Below are positions 37,801-50,594 of a stretch of DNA of 64,000 nt, in pieces. The DNA lies in NCBI RefSeq assembly GCF_902362185.1, contig NC_044503.1, forward strand, positions 9,293,957 through 9,357,956. The letters are read 5' to 3'. A model generated the notes under the pieces. It saw only the letters and a program-made list of their open reading frames with translations. It had not been told where the DNA came from and did no database searches. Positions within the stretch are counted from its first letter, which is position 1. The number at the start of each line of letters is the position of its first letter. The position numbers and the translations under genes are program-made. The stretch is from Chanos chanos (Eukaryota > Chordata > Actinopteri > Gonorynchiformes > Chanidae).

Positions 37801-39908
37801 CTATTTACTTACTACCCTTGGAATCCAGTTATCTAATATAACTCACTTGTCAGTCTCTTTAACAGAAACTCAATATCACCTACACACCCACTCTATCCTG
37901 TGCACTTTTCTCTGATCCAACCATTATCCTCCATTCATTTATTTTTTATTGACCATCATTTTACCAGATTAGTCTCCATAGTACCACTTTGTCAAGAGAG
38001 ACCTGCCAACTCAATAAAGTACAATTAGAAACTAAAGAGAAGATTTCAGTTTGGAAGTTTCTTAATTTAAAAAATTTCTTAATTTACAGCCCTCACTGAT
38101 GCTCTTCAGTCCCTCATAAATCTGCTTCCCACCGTTCTTCTACAGGATCCTTTTCCTTCACTTGTTTTATTCCTCAGTTTTTTCCCTCTCTTTCATTATC
38201 TTTCTTTAGTTAACATTCTATGGATCTCCAATGACCTCACCTGCCAGGTAGAGTGTCCTAACTCCAGCATCTCTGATAATGGGGATTTGGGTCATCCCAG
38301 TGCTCCCACAGGCTATGAGAGACTCTGACAGCAGACAGCCAGCTGGGAGTGACTCCATAAAAACTGTTCTTCGAGCTGAGTGGATTGTGGGCCGGAGATT
38401 TGCTCGAACAACAGGACGCCCTGTGGGGAGAGCCAGGGGTCCGGTGGGAGACACCACAGGTCTTTTGTTGGGGGGCACCATTGGTTTTTCAAAGGCCAAA
38501 ACAGTTGATCTTCTGGTGGGTAGCACCACTGGTCTACCGGTAGTTATAAAAACAGGAGGGGCAGTAGGCTTCAAGAAAGAGATGTTGCCATTGTCATCGT
38601 CGTCATCATAATCGCTATCATCATCGAGATAGTCTTCACTGTCATCATCGTCATCATCCACACGCTGTCGGCTCACAATCTGCGGGATCTTTCTGTTGTC
38701 TGTCACAGCAACTCTCTGATTGACAACACCGTCTTTAGCCTTAGACAAGTGAACCTTCCCTCCTGGGGTCTTTGTTTTCACAGTCACCTCTTCTTTTTTC
38801 TTCTGTGCTGGCACTTGTTTCTTGGTGACTGTTGGAGGTGCCTAACACAAAGGATTGCAAAACAATAGCATAAATATCTAATAGAACAGTGCATGTGTTG
38901 ATTTTTTTTTACTTTGTAAAAGCTTTTTTTTTTTTATTCCATATGTTTAACAACCACATACCGCCACTGTTTTGACAGGAATTGCAGTTGTCTTGTTTTT
39001 CTTTTTTTTCTCTTCCACAGCGACTTTCTTGTCATTTACAGGTTGACTATGATGAGTCTTGCGCTTGCTTGTTTTCTCCAATCTCTTCTCTGCACTTGGG
39101 GTTAGCTTCGTAGCCTTATGGCTAACTGTCTGCTGAGCAGCTGAGGCTAAATGTGGAAAGATATTGAATTGACAGTGAGTTAATAATCAGAAGGTCCAAT
39201 TAACCTTTTTGTCATGCTTTCCCAAAATCCTGTGGGAATGTGCTGGATATCCAGATTCCAGATATCCAGATTGGATATCCACTAAACAAAAATACTTTTT
39301 GATGGACTGAAAATCTAGAAGAGGGCACAGAGATAATCTTACAGTTTCTCCTGTACCTGTCTCAGTGCAGGTGATGGGGCGACAGTTCACTGCACCTCTC
39401 CGACACTCGCAAACGCTGCATGGATCTGGAGACCAAACAGCCCCCTCATAAAGAGAGATCCCATTCACCGCGCACTGCCAGCTAATCCCTGGCATGCACA
39501 CACACACACACACACACATTCATTCATACGCACATACACAGAGACAAACAGCATTTTAGAGACCAACCAAGTCCAACCTACATGAAAATCCATGTTTAGC
39601 AGACAAGAGAGATCAAAGAATTTTAGCTAGTGTAAGCAAATAAGGGTTATGCTTTAGTGAATCTAGACCAACACATCATAAACCATTAAGCACATAGACG
39701 TCTGACATACCCTCAGCAGTTCCTTTTACTGAACCTATGTTATTGTTTGAAAGCCATGCTTACCTGGGAAGAAAAGATCATCAAACTCAGGTGAATCTGG
39801 TTCAAAGGGTCTGGGAGTCTTCGGTGGTTCTGCTCGCCTCTTTGGCTTGCCTTCTATGACTACTGTGGCTGCACATAAGCAGAGACACAGCACCACAAGT
39901 TTGGACAT
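34861..39908 (-). CDS. ecm2: ECM2-like extracellular matrix protein (VWC plus leucine-rich repeats)
   Basis: A secreted matrix protein. Ten coding exons, minus strand: 39908-39764, 39488-39357, 39146-38962, 38841-38241, 37764-37649, 37046-36914, 36666-36509, 36142-36003, 35635-35309, 35041-34861. Phases agree and give 705 aa, against about 699 for human ECM2. Order: signal peptide (MSKLVVLCLCLCAATVVIEG), VWC domain (CAVNG to CRPITC), Lys-rich linker, an Asp-rich stretch around SEDYLDDDSDYDDDDD, a Pro/Thr-rich region, then LRRs (for example LEWLDLSKNKLDDSS) and a C-terminal cap with VPLNAICD. Neighbouring bgn on the same strand suggests it may be the ECM2 paralogue sometimes called ECMX rather than ECM2 itself; the symbol is therefore provisional. 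Confidence 0.9.
39497..39519. repeat. (CA)n microsatellite at the ecm2-like exon 2 acceptor
   Basis: On the minus strand it reads (TG)n about 8 bases before the acceptor, in place of a normal polypyrimidine tract. Confidence 0.9.
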
Positions 39909-39984
39909 TTTAAGCCCACCTTCAGTCTCCTGGTCTTGAAGGACAGCCCTCTCAAGGAGTCTGAGGATTCAGTTCTCTGCAGGA

Positions 39985-39992
39985 CCTTTATA
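39985..39992 (-). promoter_or_regulatory. TATA box of the ecm2-like gene
   Basis: TATAAAGG on the minus strand, 77 bases before the ATG, would place the transcription start near 39957 and leave a ~50-base 5'UTR. Confidence 0.6.
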
Positions 39993-41597
39993 CCGGCTGC
40001 CCCTTGGAAATAATTTTTCAACCTCCCACCCAAAAAAAATTATGAAGGTGAGAGTCGAGAGGTGGAAGGAGTGGAAAAGGAAGCAGGAGGGAGGGAGGAA
40101 AAATAAAAGGAAAACATCTTCAACAAAGGCCCCCTTTCATTCGTGTCAAAAAACCTCACTCTCACTCTCCACTTGGGCCAACCCACAGCGCCTAGCAAAC
40201 AAACTAACAGGGCTTTTCAGGTGGAAAAAAAAAATCTTATCTTGAAGAGCAATTATGCTGACGTCACCAGTCGCTTGTCTTTAGCATTTTAACGCTCCAG
40301 AGATTTAATCTGGTAAACAAACAAACAAACAAAAAAGACCACATCTTTAAATCTCTTTTTATCTCTAATTCATTACTGGTCCCACACCACTGATAGTGTA
40401 AGTTTGACAGTGTAGTAGAAAAAGAAACATTGTCAGGGGTATGTTCTGCAATAAGTTGGTCTCTGGAATGAAAGAACGCTTTGTGTACTAACTTCCAGCC
40501 AGCCAAGGAGACACTGAGACCACACTCCTGGGAAATTCTTCAAGTTCTTTCTCCTTTGAGACCCTAGCTCACTGCATGTTCACCCCTCACTCTGTTACAG
40601 TTTTGCCTCAGTTATACCGCAGAGTGTAAGTAAGGCAACTACAATTTATTTTGCAAGAGAAGCGGTAAATATCAGTCTAGCGATATCTCATAAAATATTG
40701 TAAATTTGATTGCATCACAGGAAAATGTTAGGGGGTTCAAAACAATTTTTTTTTAAAATTGTTGTCTCTAACTTCTGTCTAAAATTACCAAACTCCCACA
40801 GCCCAATTAAATAAACAGTCCCGTCTTTATTTGTGTTTCCTGCTCTCAGAATCCTTCAGTAATTTATAAATTAATTCATCTCTTGTCTTTCCCTCCATTT
40901 CCTGTTATTTGGTGTTGGTCACAAAATATGCCATACTTACTTAATGTTTTTACATGTGTAAATAAAAAACACACCTACAACATCCTGTGTTTAAGGTTCA
41001 GCACCCCCACCTGTGACTTTTTTTAACAAGAATAGAACAAAACAGGACAAATATGAGAGCCAAACAAGTGATTTTAGAATAGATAAAGTTGACACTGATC
41101 ACCGGTACTTCATTTACAGAAATCCAAGTATGTGGTATTAGAACTGAGGTTGAAGTTGAGCAAACTTAGGTTAGTGGGGCATGAGCACCTGAATGTCATC
41201 TTTACTCTTCATACATTCTGATACAATTTTGGCTTTAAATGACCCTCTAAGTAAACACAGTAGTTTGTTCATGACTTCATGTGAATCAGATATTGTCTGG
41301 TTACAGCAAATCTGTCCACCCACACTCTCTAAGAAGCATGAAAAATGTGCTCTAGAAACAGTTCCGTGTAAAAAATGATCATCTTTCAATCTTTTTTCAT
41401 GACTTTAAACCTCATCCAAATAAGCAAAACATTATTCAGACATTATTCTGCAACCTCAAATTAGTTGTGACTTACTCTCTGAGTATTTTAAGAGCTGTGG
41501 AAGAGATTTGATTGTTGACCTGTGACCTGTGTCGCAGCTGCCTGACAATGGCAGGTGTTGTTCTATCAGCCCTCAAGAGAGATTTATCATTACATTC

Positions 41598-41650
<53 letters not shown>

Positions 41651-41791
41651 TTCTCCCTCTCTCCCTCTCTCTCTGTCCCTTTCTCTCACTCTCTTTGGCA
41701 GTTGATAAGTTGGTGAAGCTATCATATTATTTCCAGTCAAGGGCGAATCTGACACAAGTCCATACACCAATAATCACCCACCTCCCTTAAC

Positions 41792-41824
<33 letters not shown>

Positions 41825-42422
41825 CATTAAACTGACAAGATATTCAGTGCTTTTTTCTTTTTTCAGTCTTCAGTTTCATCAGTCACTGTTCTTTGATCCA
41901 AACAGCATTTTACAAGCAGGGCACTCCACATCATTTTTAGGCATTCTACTCAGGAAAAGTTGGACAGAAATTTCATTACAAAAAAAAAAACAAAACAAAA
42001 AAACATTTCAGACAAATGGCATCTGACAATGAAGAGAGAAAGCACACGAAACATAAGCAAAAAATATAACAAGAAAAGTCATTTTAGAAGTTTGTCAATC
42101 CACATAATAATACAGCTTTCAGGTTTGAGGAACTGCTGTTAGAGAGTAAAACACTACAGCTAAGTCCTATTGTTAGACTGGCTCTGCATTTCACTTCTTC
42201 TATTATTATCTCTCCCTCTCTCTCTCTCTCTCTCTCCCTCTCTCTCTCTCTCTCATGATGAGAAGAGTGGGATGACGTGGGATGGCAGGATTTTTTTTTT
42301 TTGACGGCATGTGCCCTCAACAATAAAGGGCAGAACAGATGCCTTTTGTTTCAGGCTGCAGCAGTGGGAGCGTTTAAGAGTAACCTGGGAAGGACTACAG
42401 CTACAGCTTCACAGCAGGAGCT
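39993..42422. other. Intergenic region between divergent ecm2-like and tnnc1b
   Basis: No gene is seen. It holds (CT)n at 41601-41690, poly-C at 41791-41812 and (TC)n at 42211-42255. A TTTAAG element at 42373, about 50 bases before the tnnc1b ATG, is a weak TATA candidate. Confidence 0.5.
41601..41690. repeat. (CT)n microsatellite
   Basis: A long CT run followed by CCCT/CTTT variants, in the ecm2-like/tnnc1b spacer. Confidence 0.95.
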
Positions 42423-45400
42423 ATGGATGATGTATACAAAGCCGCGGTGAGTGGAGACAGGCCGTGTAGTTCAGTCTCCTTTGATGGTTCATGGAGTGCT
42501 ATATATATAAACAGCAAATTATCTTTGTTTGTCCTGCAAAATCAATATGCCAAAACTTGCAGGAAGAAAAAGTAATTTAATTCATGGCAAAAGTATACAG
42601 TAACAGTGTTACATATGATGCGTAAGGGTTAAGAGTTGTTGTTACAGACGCTTTTGAAAGTGCTTTTGCAGAGGCAGGGTTGACTACTTTATTCATTGGA
42701 TTTATTCATCAGATTTTTTTTTCTTTTTATACTTTGGAGATCTATCAGTGACAGGGGAGATGTGCAAAATTGCTCTGCTTAGTCTAAAGTCACATTTGGG
42801 GTCACAATTAAAAACCATGTGACAGGGACAGAGAGTCTGCTCACAATCCAGCAGAGGTTCAAAGAACTGATAATTACTTACTACTACTGTTAATCTCTAC
42901 ATCTATTTACAAACGGTTTAATTACAGTTCTGATAATACTGAGAAGTACATGGTAATACAATACTGATTTGCAAGTCATTTTAAACTTAACAGCAGTGCA
43001 GTAAAACAAGTGTGTGTATGGTTTGAATTAATGTAAAATCCTACAATCATATTCATGAAGTTTTCGAATCAAAAAAAAAAAAAAAAGATAAATTCTCAGG
43101 TTGGATGGGATACAGTCTATGCCTAAGCACTGATTGGCTTGCTTGGCTAGCACTGGGAGTAGAGATATTAGCATGGGCAGACCACACTAAACATGGTCGT
43201 GCCACATGAGAAAGTTCCATTCATCACTATCTTTTTATGGCAAAGCAGTAATCAAGCTGGGGCCAGGGGGGAGCAAGGGGACAATCACACAATATTTCCA
43301 GTATTTTGTGAATTTCCATGTCACATACACTGTGAACAATATATACCATCAATTTTTACAACTTAAATTTGTAACATAGAGTACACTGAATTACTTTCAA
43401 ATGACTATATAACGTATACATATTTTATCAGTTGTCATAATGGATTAAAACTGGCTTAGTTGGGTATGCCCATTCTCTCAGCTATAGCTCATCAGGGTAG
43501 CTGATAATGACAGCGTTATGTAGACTGAACTGACACTGAGCAATTATCAGTTAGCTTTACGGGTATCCCATATGTCTAGCGCATACCATGAAGGTCTGGA
43601 GGTCTCTAAGAGGATTTCTCCATATGACAGCGACAGAACAAAGGCTGGTTAAGACTAAGAGCGGACTGGACAGCTGGAGATTCAAACAACTGTTCGTCAG
43701 CCCATGATCAGTGCCAGTGACACAAAATACCTTCCCTCTCAACGACAGCACGACAAGAATAGCAGGTGAAGAAAGCTGTGCGAGATTTCACTCATGCTTC
43801 ACCAGAGTAAAGAGCACTACAGCACTACCAAACAGGTCCTGGGCTGAGTTCAAGGAGAACCCGTGTAGTCTGAGATACTGATAGAGTAATTTGCGCACCC
43901 CCTAAAGCCTGTACTCCATTAGACCCCGAGATGACGACAGATCAAAGAATGACAGGGATTTATTTATGGGCTGACGTGTTGATGCGAGGCATCCAGCGGA
44001 ACAGCGATACAAGGATACGTTACATTACTCGAGCTCATATAGACAAGCGTCTTTACGTTAGGGGTGTTAACTGGTCACCATCTCAGTCACGGTCGCTAGT
44101 TTATCATTACCAACAACTGGCATTTACCAAACATTTGTAGTTTCTCACTGAATTTTTGTTTTGTTTTCTCTCCTGTCAGGTTGAGAACTTAACAGAGGAG
44201 CAAAAAAATGGTGAGCACTTTGATTTTTATGATCAATTTCTGTATACTCCAGTGACAATGGGGGGGGGGGGGGGGGGGGGGTCAACTCTTTCTCCAGGGA
44301 TGTATAGCATAGGATATATAAATTTTTCGACCTCTTTTGGTGGGGGGGGGGGTCCAAGTCTTAATTACGGGGTCAGACCTCCCCAATCCCCCCCATGATT
44401 CAAACCATGGTCAGTGTCATCCCCATAAGGAGCTGTGTTTTAACACCACTGCTTTGTGCCTATAGAGTTTAAGGCGGCGTTTGACATCTTCGTCCAGGAT
44501 GCAGAGGACGGCTGCATCAGCACCAAAGAGTTGGGGAAGGTGATGAGAATGTTGGGCCAGAACCCGACACCAGAGGAGCTCCAAGAGATGATCGATGAGG
44601 TGGATGAAGATGGTAAGACTGTGAGATAAGGTCATTGCTGACTTTATACAACTTTACATGGAAACCCATATGAAGGTTCTCCAACTCAGTCACACAGGAA
44701 CAGCATACATAATGTTCCAAACAACCACCAAATCTCTGTCTTTATTTTAAAAACTCATGAAATACATAACCTAAAATGTGGAGTACACATTTTGTGATAA
44801 TATGGTTGCATGTGTGATTCCACAGGGAGCGGTACTGTAGACTTTGATGAGTTCTTGGTGATGATGGTGCGCTGCATGAAAGAGGAGAGTAAAGGAAAAT
44901 CAGAGGAGGAGTTGGCTGAGCTCTTCCGAATGTTTGACAAGTGAGACAAAACATAAAATTTACAACCTGCGATGACTGTGATAACCGGTGTGTCAGTAAG
45001 ACTTAAAAGTCAATTATGAAGTTAATTACTAAGTTGGTTAAATTTGGAGGCCTTCAAAACAACATTGAGTTGAAGTATAACAGAATTTATAGGGAAAAAA
45101 ACCCTCATGTATTTATTTGCTGTAGGAATGGAGATGGTTATATTGATCTGGAGGAGTTAAAGAACATGCTGGAGTCTACAGGAGAGACTATCACTGAGGA
45201 TGACATAGAGGAACTGATGAGGGATGGTGACAGAAACAATGACGGCAAAATCGACTATGATGGTGAGCAGTAGAACACAGTGAAAAAAAGTCACGTGTAG
45301 GTTTAAGAGGCCTGTAAAGGAGGATATGGAGGGCAAAGACCAGTTAACTTTAGCCATGATTTTACATGAATGAAATGTGAAATATTTTTTAAAAGGGCAA

Positions 45401-45682
45401 AGAGTTTTACAACTAGTCAATGTCAAAAATGATGTGACTAAAAATGATTGTACATGGTGAACACAACTACTGCGCATAAATTCATTAACGTAGTGTCAGT
45501 TTATAACATCTACACAGCTATGCGGATTTTGTTTCATTGTTTTTACTGATATTGCAAAGCAGCATTGATAAGCAGATGTGAAAGTACATGTCTAAGTGTT
45601 AGTCCAGTTTGGAGAGATTCTAATGTCCTTTATGTGTCTCTCATTCACAGAGTTCCTGGAGTTCATGAAGGGAGTTGAATAA
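42423..45682 (+). CDS. tnnc1b: Troponin C, slow skeletal/cardiac type
   Basis: The calcium sensor of the thin filament in heart and slow muscle; calcium binding relieves troponin I inhibition. Exons: 42423-42446, 44180-44210, 44466-44612, 44826-44940, 45126-45262, 45651-45682; 161 aa, exactly the family length. Four EF hands are present. Site I ([12 protein letters not shown]) has the insertion and lost ligands of cardiac-type TnC, so only sites II-IV should bind calcium: [25 protein letters not shown] and [30 protein letters not shown] and [11 protein letters not shown] point to the tnnc1b paralogue. AATAAA signals lie at 45761-45766 and 45999-46004. Intron 1 (1.7 kb) is the largest and contains two poly-G runs near its end (44260-44281 and, in intron 2, 44341-44351). 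Confidence 0.96.
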
Positions 45683-46129
45683 AGGACTCACGGACCCTCA
45701 TATTACATCTGACTTTCCAAGACAACCACAACTAGATGAACCATCATTTGAGAAAACGGAAATAAATTCAACTAAATAACTACAATTATCATGTACTTTC
45801 TCAGTAGTAACATGTTCAAGATGAAAAGTATCGTATCAATAGGACTGTTCTTATGTTTGACATTTGTTTAATGCCCTTGTAAAAGGCACTGTTAATATTT
45901 TTGTGCGTTTTTTTTTTCTGGTAGGTTATCAAAAAACGAAACATAATCTCAGACCTGCATAAATGTGCATACTGTAACACCAGACCCATCTTAATTTTAA
46001 TAAAAGATCACCTTTTTCCAGCAATCTGCATCTGTACTGATTCTATATTCGACCTACATTTTTCACCTGGAATGTCTTGATTTATGACTTGCAGTAATTT
46101 GTCCTGATTATTGTTATTGCATTCTTCTT

Positions 46130-47533
46130 TCATCACAAGTCTGGTCTTGTCCTACACTGACGAGAGGTTCTGACGATGCCTTGAGATCAGCTTCCTTCAT
46201 CCATCTGTAGGCCTCTTCCACAGGCGTTTGCTTCTCTATGTGGCATCAGAGCTGCCCATGCATAGTCTTGTCTCTCAAAGTCCTGATGGTGTCTTCCATT
46301 TGTTGTTAACTCCAGGCTGTATCTCCTTTGCCTGGTCTCTTATACTCTCTCCCTGACCAGAATGCATGGATGATCATGTTCCGATCTTGCTTGGAGGCCA
46401 ATATGTAGTGATACTGAGTTCCCCTTCTCTGCGGGCTGTTTTGATGTTTTGTAGGCCTCTTCCTCCTTTGTCCTGGGTCAGGTACAGTTGATGGATGTCC
46501 GTCTTGGGATGGAGAGCTCCAGGAATAGTTACAAGTTTCCTTATCGTTCGGTGCAGCCTCTGCACCTCTTCCATAGCCCAGCAGGTGATTCCTCCAGCGC
46601 GGCCTATTACTGGGAGGATGTGGCTGTTAACTGCTTCGATCTTGCTCTATTCATTGACCTGATGTTGCCATATACTGAGATACATGCCGCCTTTCTTGAT
46701 ATCTGTATCCTTGATGTATCCTCCTTCCAGGTTCATTCCTTCAGTACCTGTGATTTTGCCGTGCTTAAAGATGAGCCTAGCCTATGTGTTAAGCCCATGT
46801 TTCGTCTTGATGTCATCTGAGAAAGTTTTTGCTGTCTGTGTCAGGGAGTCAATTTCATCTGCTGAACTTCCGTATAGCTTGATGTCATCCATGCACATCA
46901 GGTGTTGCATATATGTTGTGTACGCCAGTCAGTCGGCAGTTATGGTTCTGACCACTGAAAGCTGGTATTTCATCCTTCTGCTCCTGGGTCTTGCTTCTTT
47001 CTGCTGATAGGCAAGGAGGTTCTTTTCCTGCAGGTGCTCAGTGATGCTATTAATTATTTCTCCAGAGAGCAGTCTCCATGTACTTAGTAGGCACATGATT
47101 GGCTGGTAGTTGCTGAAGGCTGTATCCCTCTCTTTATCTTTCCTCAGCGAATAGGTCAATGAGGCATCTTATTTGGATGTTGCTCTTGGAGATGGTTGGC
47201 CAGTCTTTCATGTACTGCTGGTAGGTAGTTTATCCAGTTAGGTCTGTGTTTGGTCTGGTCCAGCTGCTTTCCGGTTTGCCATATTCCTGATCTTTCTTTC
47301 AATGTCAGCAGGTACTTTAACATTTCCTCTAGCTCTAAGGGGCTTTCCATGGTCCTCTTGACATTTTGAACCCACAGAGTCTGTGCGGCTCTTCTTCTTG
47401 GTCCAGGGGGTGCTTTGTTCTGGGGTGAGTGCTCAGCCATTGTGTTGGCATCTTCAGCCTGTTCATCTACATGCAGGAAGGCCACGATCTCTGCAGAACT
47501 GAGCAGGTTGTTCTTCTCAGTTGCCCTCATCAA
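46130..47533 (-). mobile_element. Degraded LINE reverse-transcriptase remnant
   Basis: Minus-strand fragments in different frames read, from right to left, as a reverse transcriptase of one non-LTR element. KDKERDTAFSNYQPI lies near 47140, the catalytic-type box CMDDIKLYG near 46898-46871, and a C-terminal part with LHPKTDIHQLYL near 46500. It has stops and frameshifts and is not functional. It resembles the R2/R4-like LINEs of fish, but the clade is unsure. Confidence 0.7.
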
Positions 47534-47607
47534 CCTTTATTCAGCGGCAGCATCATGAAGGAGTTGTCACTGAACAAAGAGCATGCATTCTCTTCCTATT
47601 CTTCTTC

Positions 47608-47608
<1 letters not shown>

Positions 47609-47659
<51 letters not shown>

Positions 47660-47717
47660 GCTGCTGGTGCTGTTGTTGTTGTTGTTGCTGCTGCTGCTGC
47701 TGCTGCTGTTGCTGTTG
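47609..47717. repeat. Compound trinucleotide microsatellite (ATT)n-(GTT/GCT)n
   Basis: About 17 ATT units run straight into GTT and GCT units. The poly-Leu, poly-Tyr and poly-Ile frames across it are repeat artefacts. Confidence 0.95.
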
Positions 47718-48146
47718 TTAACATTAACAACGGCAATAACAATGGAAGTTTACTCCACATTACCAGTTGACTGATCCAGATCATATTTGGACAGTTTCTG
47801 TCAAAAACCTAGAGAAATCCAAGAGAGCTGAAAACGAGCATTCTAATCGGAATTTGGATGCTCTCAGAAAGCCATAGTCTTAAAAGATCAGACTAATTCT
47901 GCCATCTACTGGAAAATGATTAAAGTACAGATGTATTTATAGTCTCGTCAGTCCTTGCTCAGCCAATCATTCTTTCGGAACCCCTGTTTAAGGAAATATG
48001 GAGACTGCGGTGGTTATGGTTTAAAAAATATAAGCTGCAGTTTCATATAAAAGACACGGCGTTGAATATTACAATGTCTGTTTTATGACTACAGTCTCTG
48101 AAAACATTATTTCAGTTTACTCGAGGATCAATCGAAGTGTTTTAGA
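47718..48146. other. Upstream region of the Nudix gene
   Basis: No feature is recognised beyond probable promoter sequence for the gene starting at 48147. No TATA box stands out. Confidence 0.4.
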
Positions 48147-50332
48147 ATGGCTACGCCTACGCTAACGTGGTCAGAGAGAATGCTTCTGCTCCTTCGCCGA
48201 ATGAATAACTTCTATTTGCCGGGTGAGGTGCCTTTACTTGCCAGGTCCATACCTGTGACAGTATCACAGAGTAATGCCTGAATGGATTGAAATAAAACAT
48301 AAGTTCAGATGGTCATATGTTGTGATTTGCTCATGGCATTATAACAAACAAATAACGATACCACGCAATCGGTTATCTGTTATTGTGGTAATTTGACACC
48401 TGTTCTACAGCAGTTTTTAAAATGGAATTTGGGCTTGTACACAGGTTCCAGTCTTGAGAGTTGTCTACGGTTCGAAGTTGCCGGGGAACAAGTTGGCTGG
48501 GTGCCCTTTAGAGTAGCGTCCATCTTGAGCTACTTTCCTCATGTTTTCAGTCAACCATACGGGAGCACTATTGCAATGTCTTCCGCACTTGACACCTATC
48601 ACAAGAGGTCAGAGGCTATGGACTTAGTTCTGCAGGAGCTGAGGAGGGATGAGTCACTTACGTGTCTGAGAGGCTGGAGAGATGAGGTGAGAGGCACAGT
48701 CAAGCACGTAAACAACACGGCGACACTGGATAGGTGATAAAGAGAGATGTTCAGTATGTAGGTTATTCACTGCATCATTGCTTAGATTTTAAATTATATT
48801 TGTATGAAGTGCTATTTTTCTACTCATGTGACGTTTTCCTCTCTCTCTCTGTAGAAATACTCAGTAATGCCCAGATTTTGTGACACCCCATTAATGCACA
48901 TGGAAAGAGCTGCAACAAGTAAGCAACATATGCAACCCACTCATATTGAACTTAATTTTATGCGAACACGTCCTGCTTTTGGTGAGAAAAATCAGAATGG
49001 TTATGAATGTGAAAATTGTCTGCTATATTTTCATATACAGGCCTGTTTGGGGTTAAACGTTACGGGGTCCATGTCAATGGTTATAGCTGGGATGAAAATG
49101 GTATACTGTATATGTGGTTGGCACGCCGGTCCCTTACAAAGCAGACCTACCCAGGAAGACTCGACAATCTGGTATCACTTTTATTTTTTTATTTTTTTCC
49201 AGCTTTGAACACGTAGGATTTATCATCACTGGCAATTTCAAAATTAACCGGCAGGCAAAAGAAGAATGACGCCGTAATTAAAATACGTATTTTAATGAAT
49301 ACACTCCTTTCCCCTTACGTTTATTTCTAGGCTGCAGGAGGTCTAGCAGCAGGTTGCAGTGTGAAACACACGCTGGTGAAAGAATGTGAAGAGGAGGCGT
49401 GTATCCCTCCATCTTTAGCAGAGAAAGCCCAGCCTGTTGGTACAGTGAGGTGACTCTCCTCCTCTCGAAGGCAGATCTCAAACCATATATTTTAAGAAAG
49501 ACAGAAAGAAATTAAAACCAATTGAATTGCTTCAGGTATGTAAGTCTCTCTGTTTGGATCCTGACAATATAGAACGTTTGCCAGGTCATTCATGTTATCC
49601 TCTGTTTCATTCATTTTTGTAGCTATACTTATGAGGATGACGAAGGCATCTTTCCTGAGTGCCAGTTTGTATTTGACTTGGAGCTGCCCCTCCACTTTAA
49701 ACCCCATATCGGGGACGGAGAAGTGCAAGAATTTTACTTCTATCCTATCGATAAGGTCAGACACTCTGTAAATGAACTCAGTGATCCTATTCAACGAAAA
49801 AGTTTGGTCCGCATAGGTGAATTATTGCTGTGTTCTGTGTGCAGGTAAAAGATCTTCTGGTCAGTGATGACTTCAAGCCTAACTGTGCCATGGTGGTCCT
49901 AGACTTCCTCATCAGACACTCTGTCATAGAGCCTGACTCAGGTTGGTAACTGATAAGCTCACAACTATGATTTTCTCTTATGTTTTTAATGATACTCCAA
50001 GAGCCAGGTATTCAGGCATCAAGCTGAAGTGTAACTCTGAATTAGACTGTACTTTGAGTGATGGTTGTCCATTGAAAATGCAATTTAAACCATGTCTCGG
50101 TCTCAAGCCTTTGCTCTGAGTAACTAACCTACAATGTAGCAGACATTGAATGGCATCAATAAAAACTGATACCAATTACAGAACTACAAGTGTTAGAATT
50201 TCAGCTGATGATCATTATTAATGTGTTGCTGGTTTTCGTTGAAGAGTCACCAACCAACAGTCCCTGTGTCTTTTTTGCTTTTCAGAGCCCTATTATCACG
50301 AGTTCATTGCTGGGTTACACAGATCACTATAA
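48147..50332 (+). CDS. Nudix hydrolase with N-terminal DUF4743 domain
   Basis: Eight exons: 48147-48222, 48445-48686, 48855-48918, 49041-49171, 49331-49449, 49623-49755, 49845-49941, 50286-50332; 302 aa with phases agreeing. The N-terminal half is the DUF4743 region (CLRFEVAGEQVGWVPF). The Nudix fold follows (FGVKRYGVHVNGY, MWLARRS), with a Nudix box across exon 5: GGLAAG then LVKECEEEACIP. Yeast YJR142W, the Nudix part of fission yeast Tnr3 and plant homologues of this architecture dephosphorylate damaged (oxo/oxy) thiamin diphosphate to the monophosphate, so metabolite repair is the best guess. No mitochondrial leader is obvious. Poly(A) signals are at 50569-50574 and 50576-50581. Human gene symbol not recognised. 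Confidence 0.9.
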
Positions 50333-50594
50333 GTGAAGGGTGCATATTATGGGGAACCTAGTGCCTGGTACAGCTACCTCTGTGACTTAATGATGCATGC
50401 CAGAGTATGACGCTCATTCCTATTAACGCAGTGATATTAGTGTTACCATCAGTGAAATCTTGTGAAGTTCTGTACAATACTTTATGAACATATGTGGCTT
50501 CAATTCAGATGAGGACATTTTGGATTATACAATGCAATTTCAAGAGTAAATCTGGAAATACACACACAAATAAATAATAAAGGCACAGCCAAAA

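Noticed and set aside
43931-44140. Small frame in tnnc1b intron 1 as an extra exon
   Set aside because: No family match and the known six-exon troponin C is complete without it.
47429-47784. Poly-Leu, poly-Tyr and poly-Ile/Ala frames
   Set aside because: All are translations of the compound trinucleotide microsatellite.
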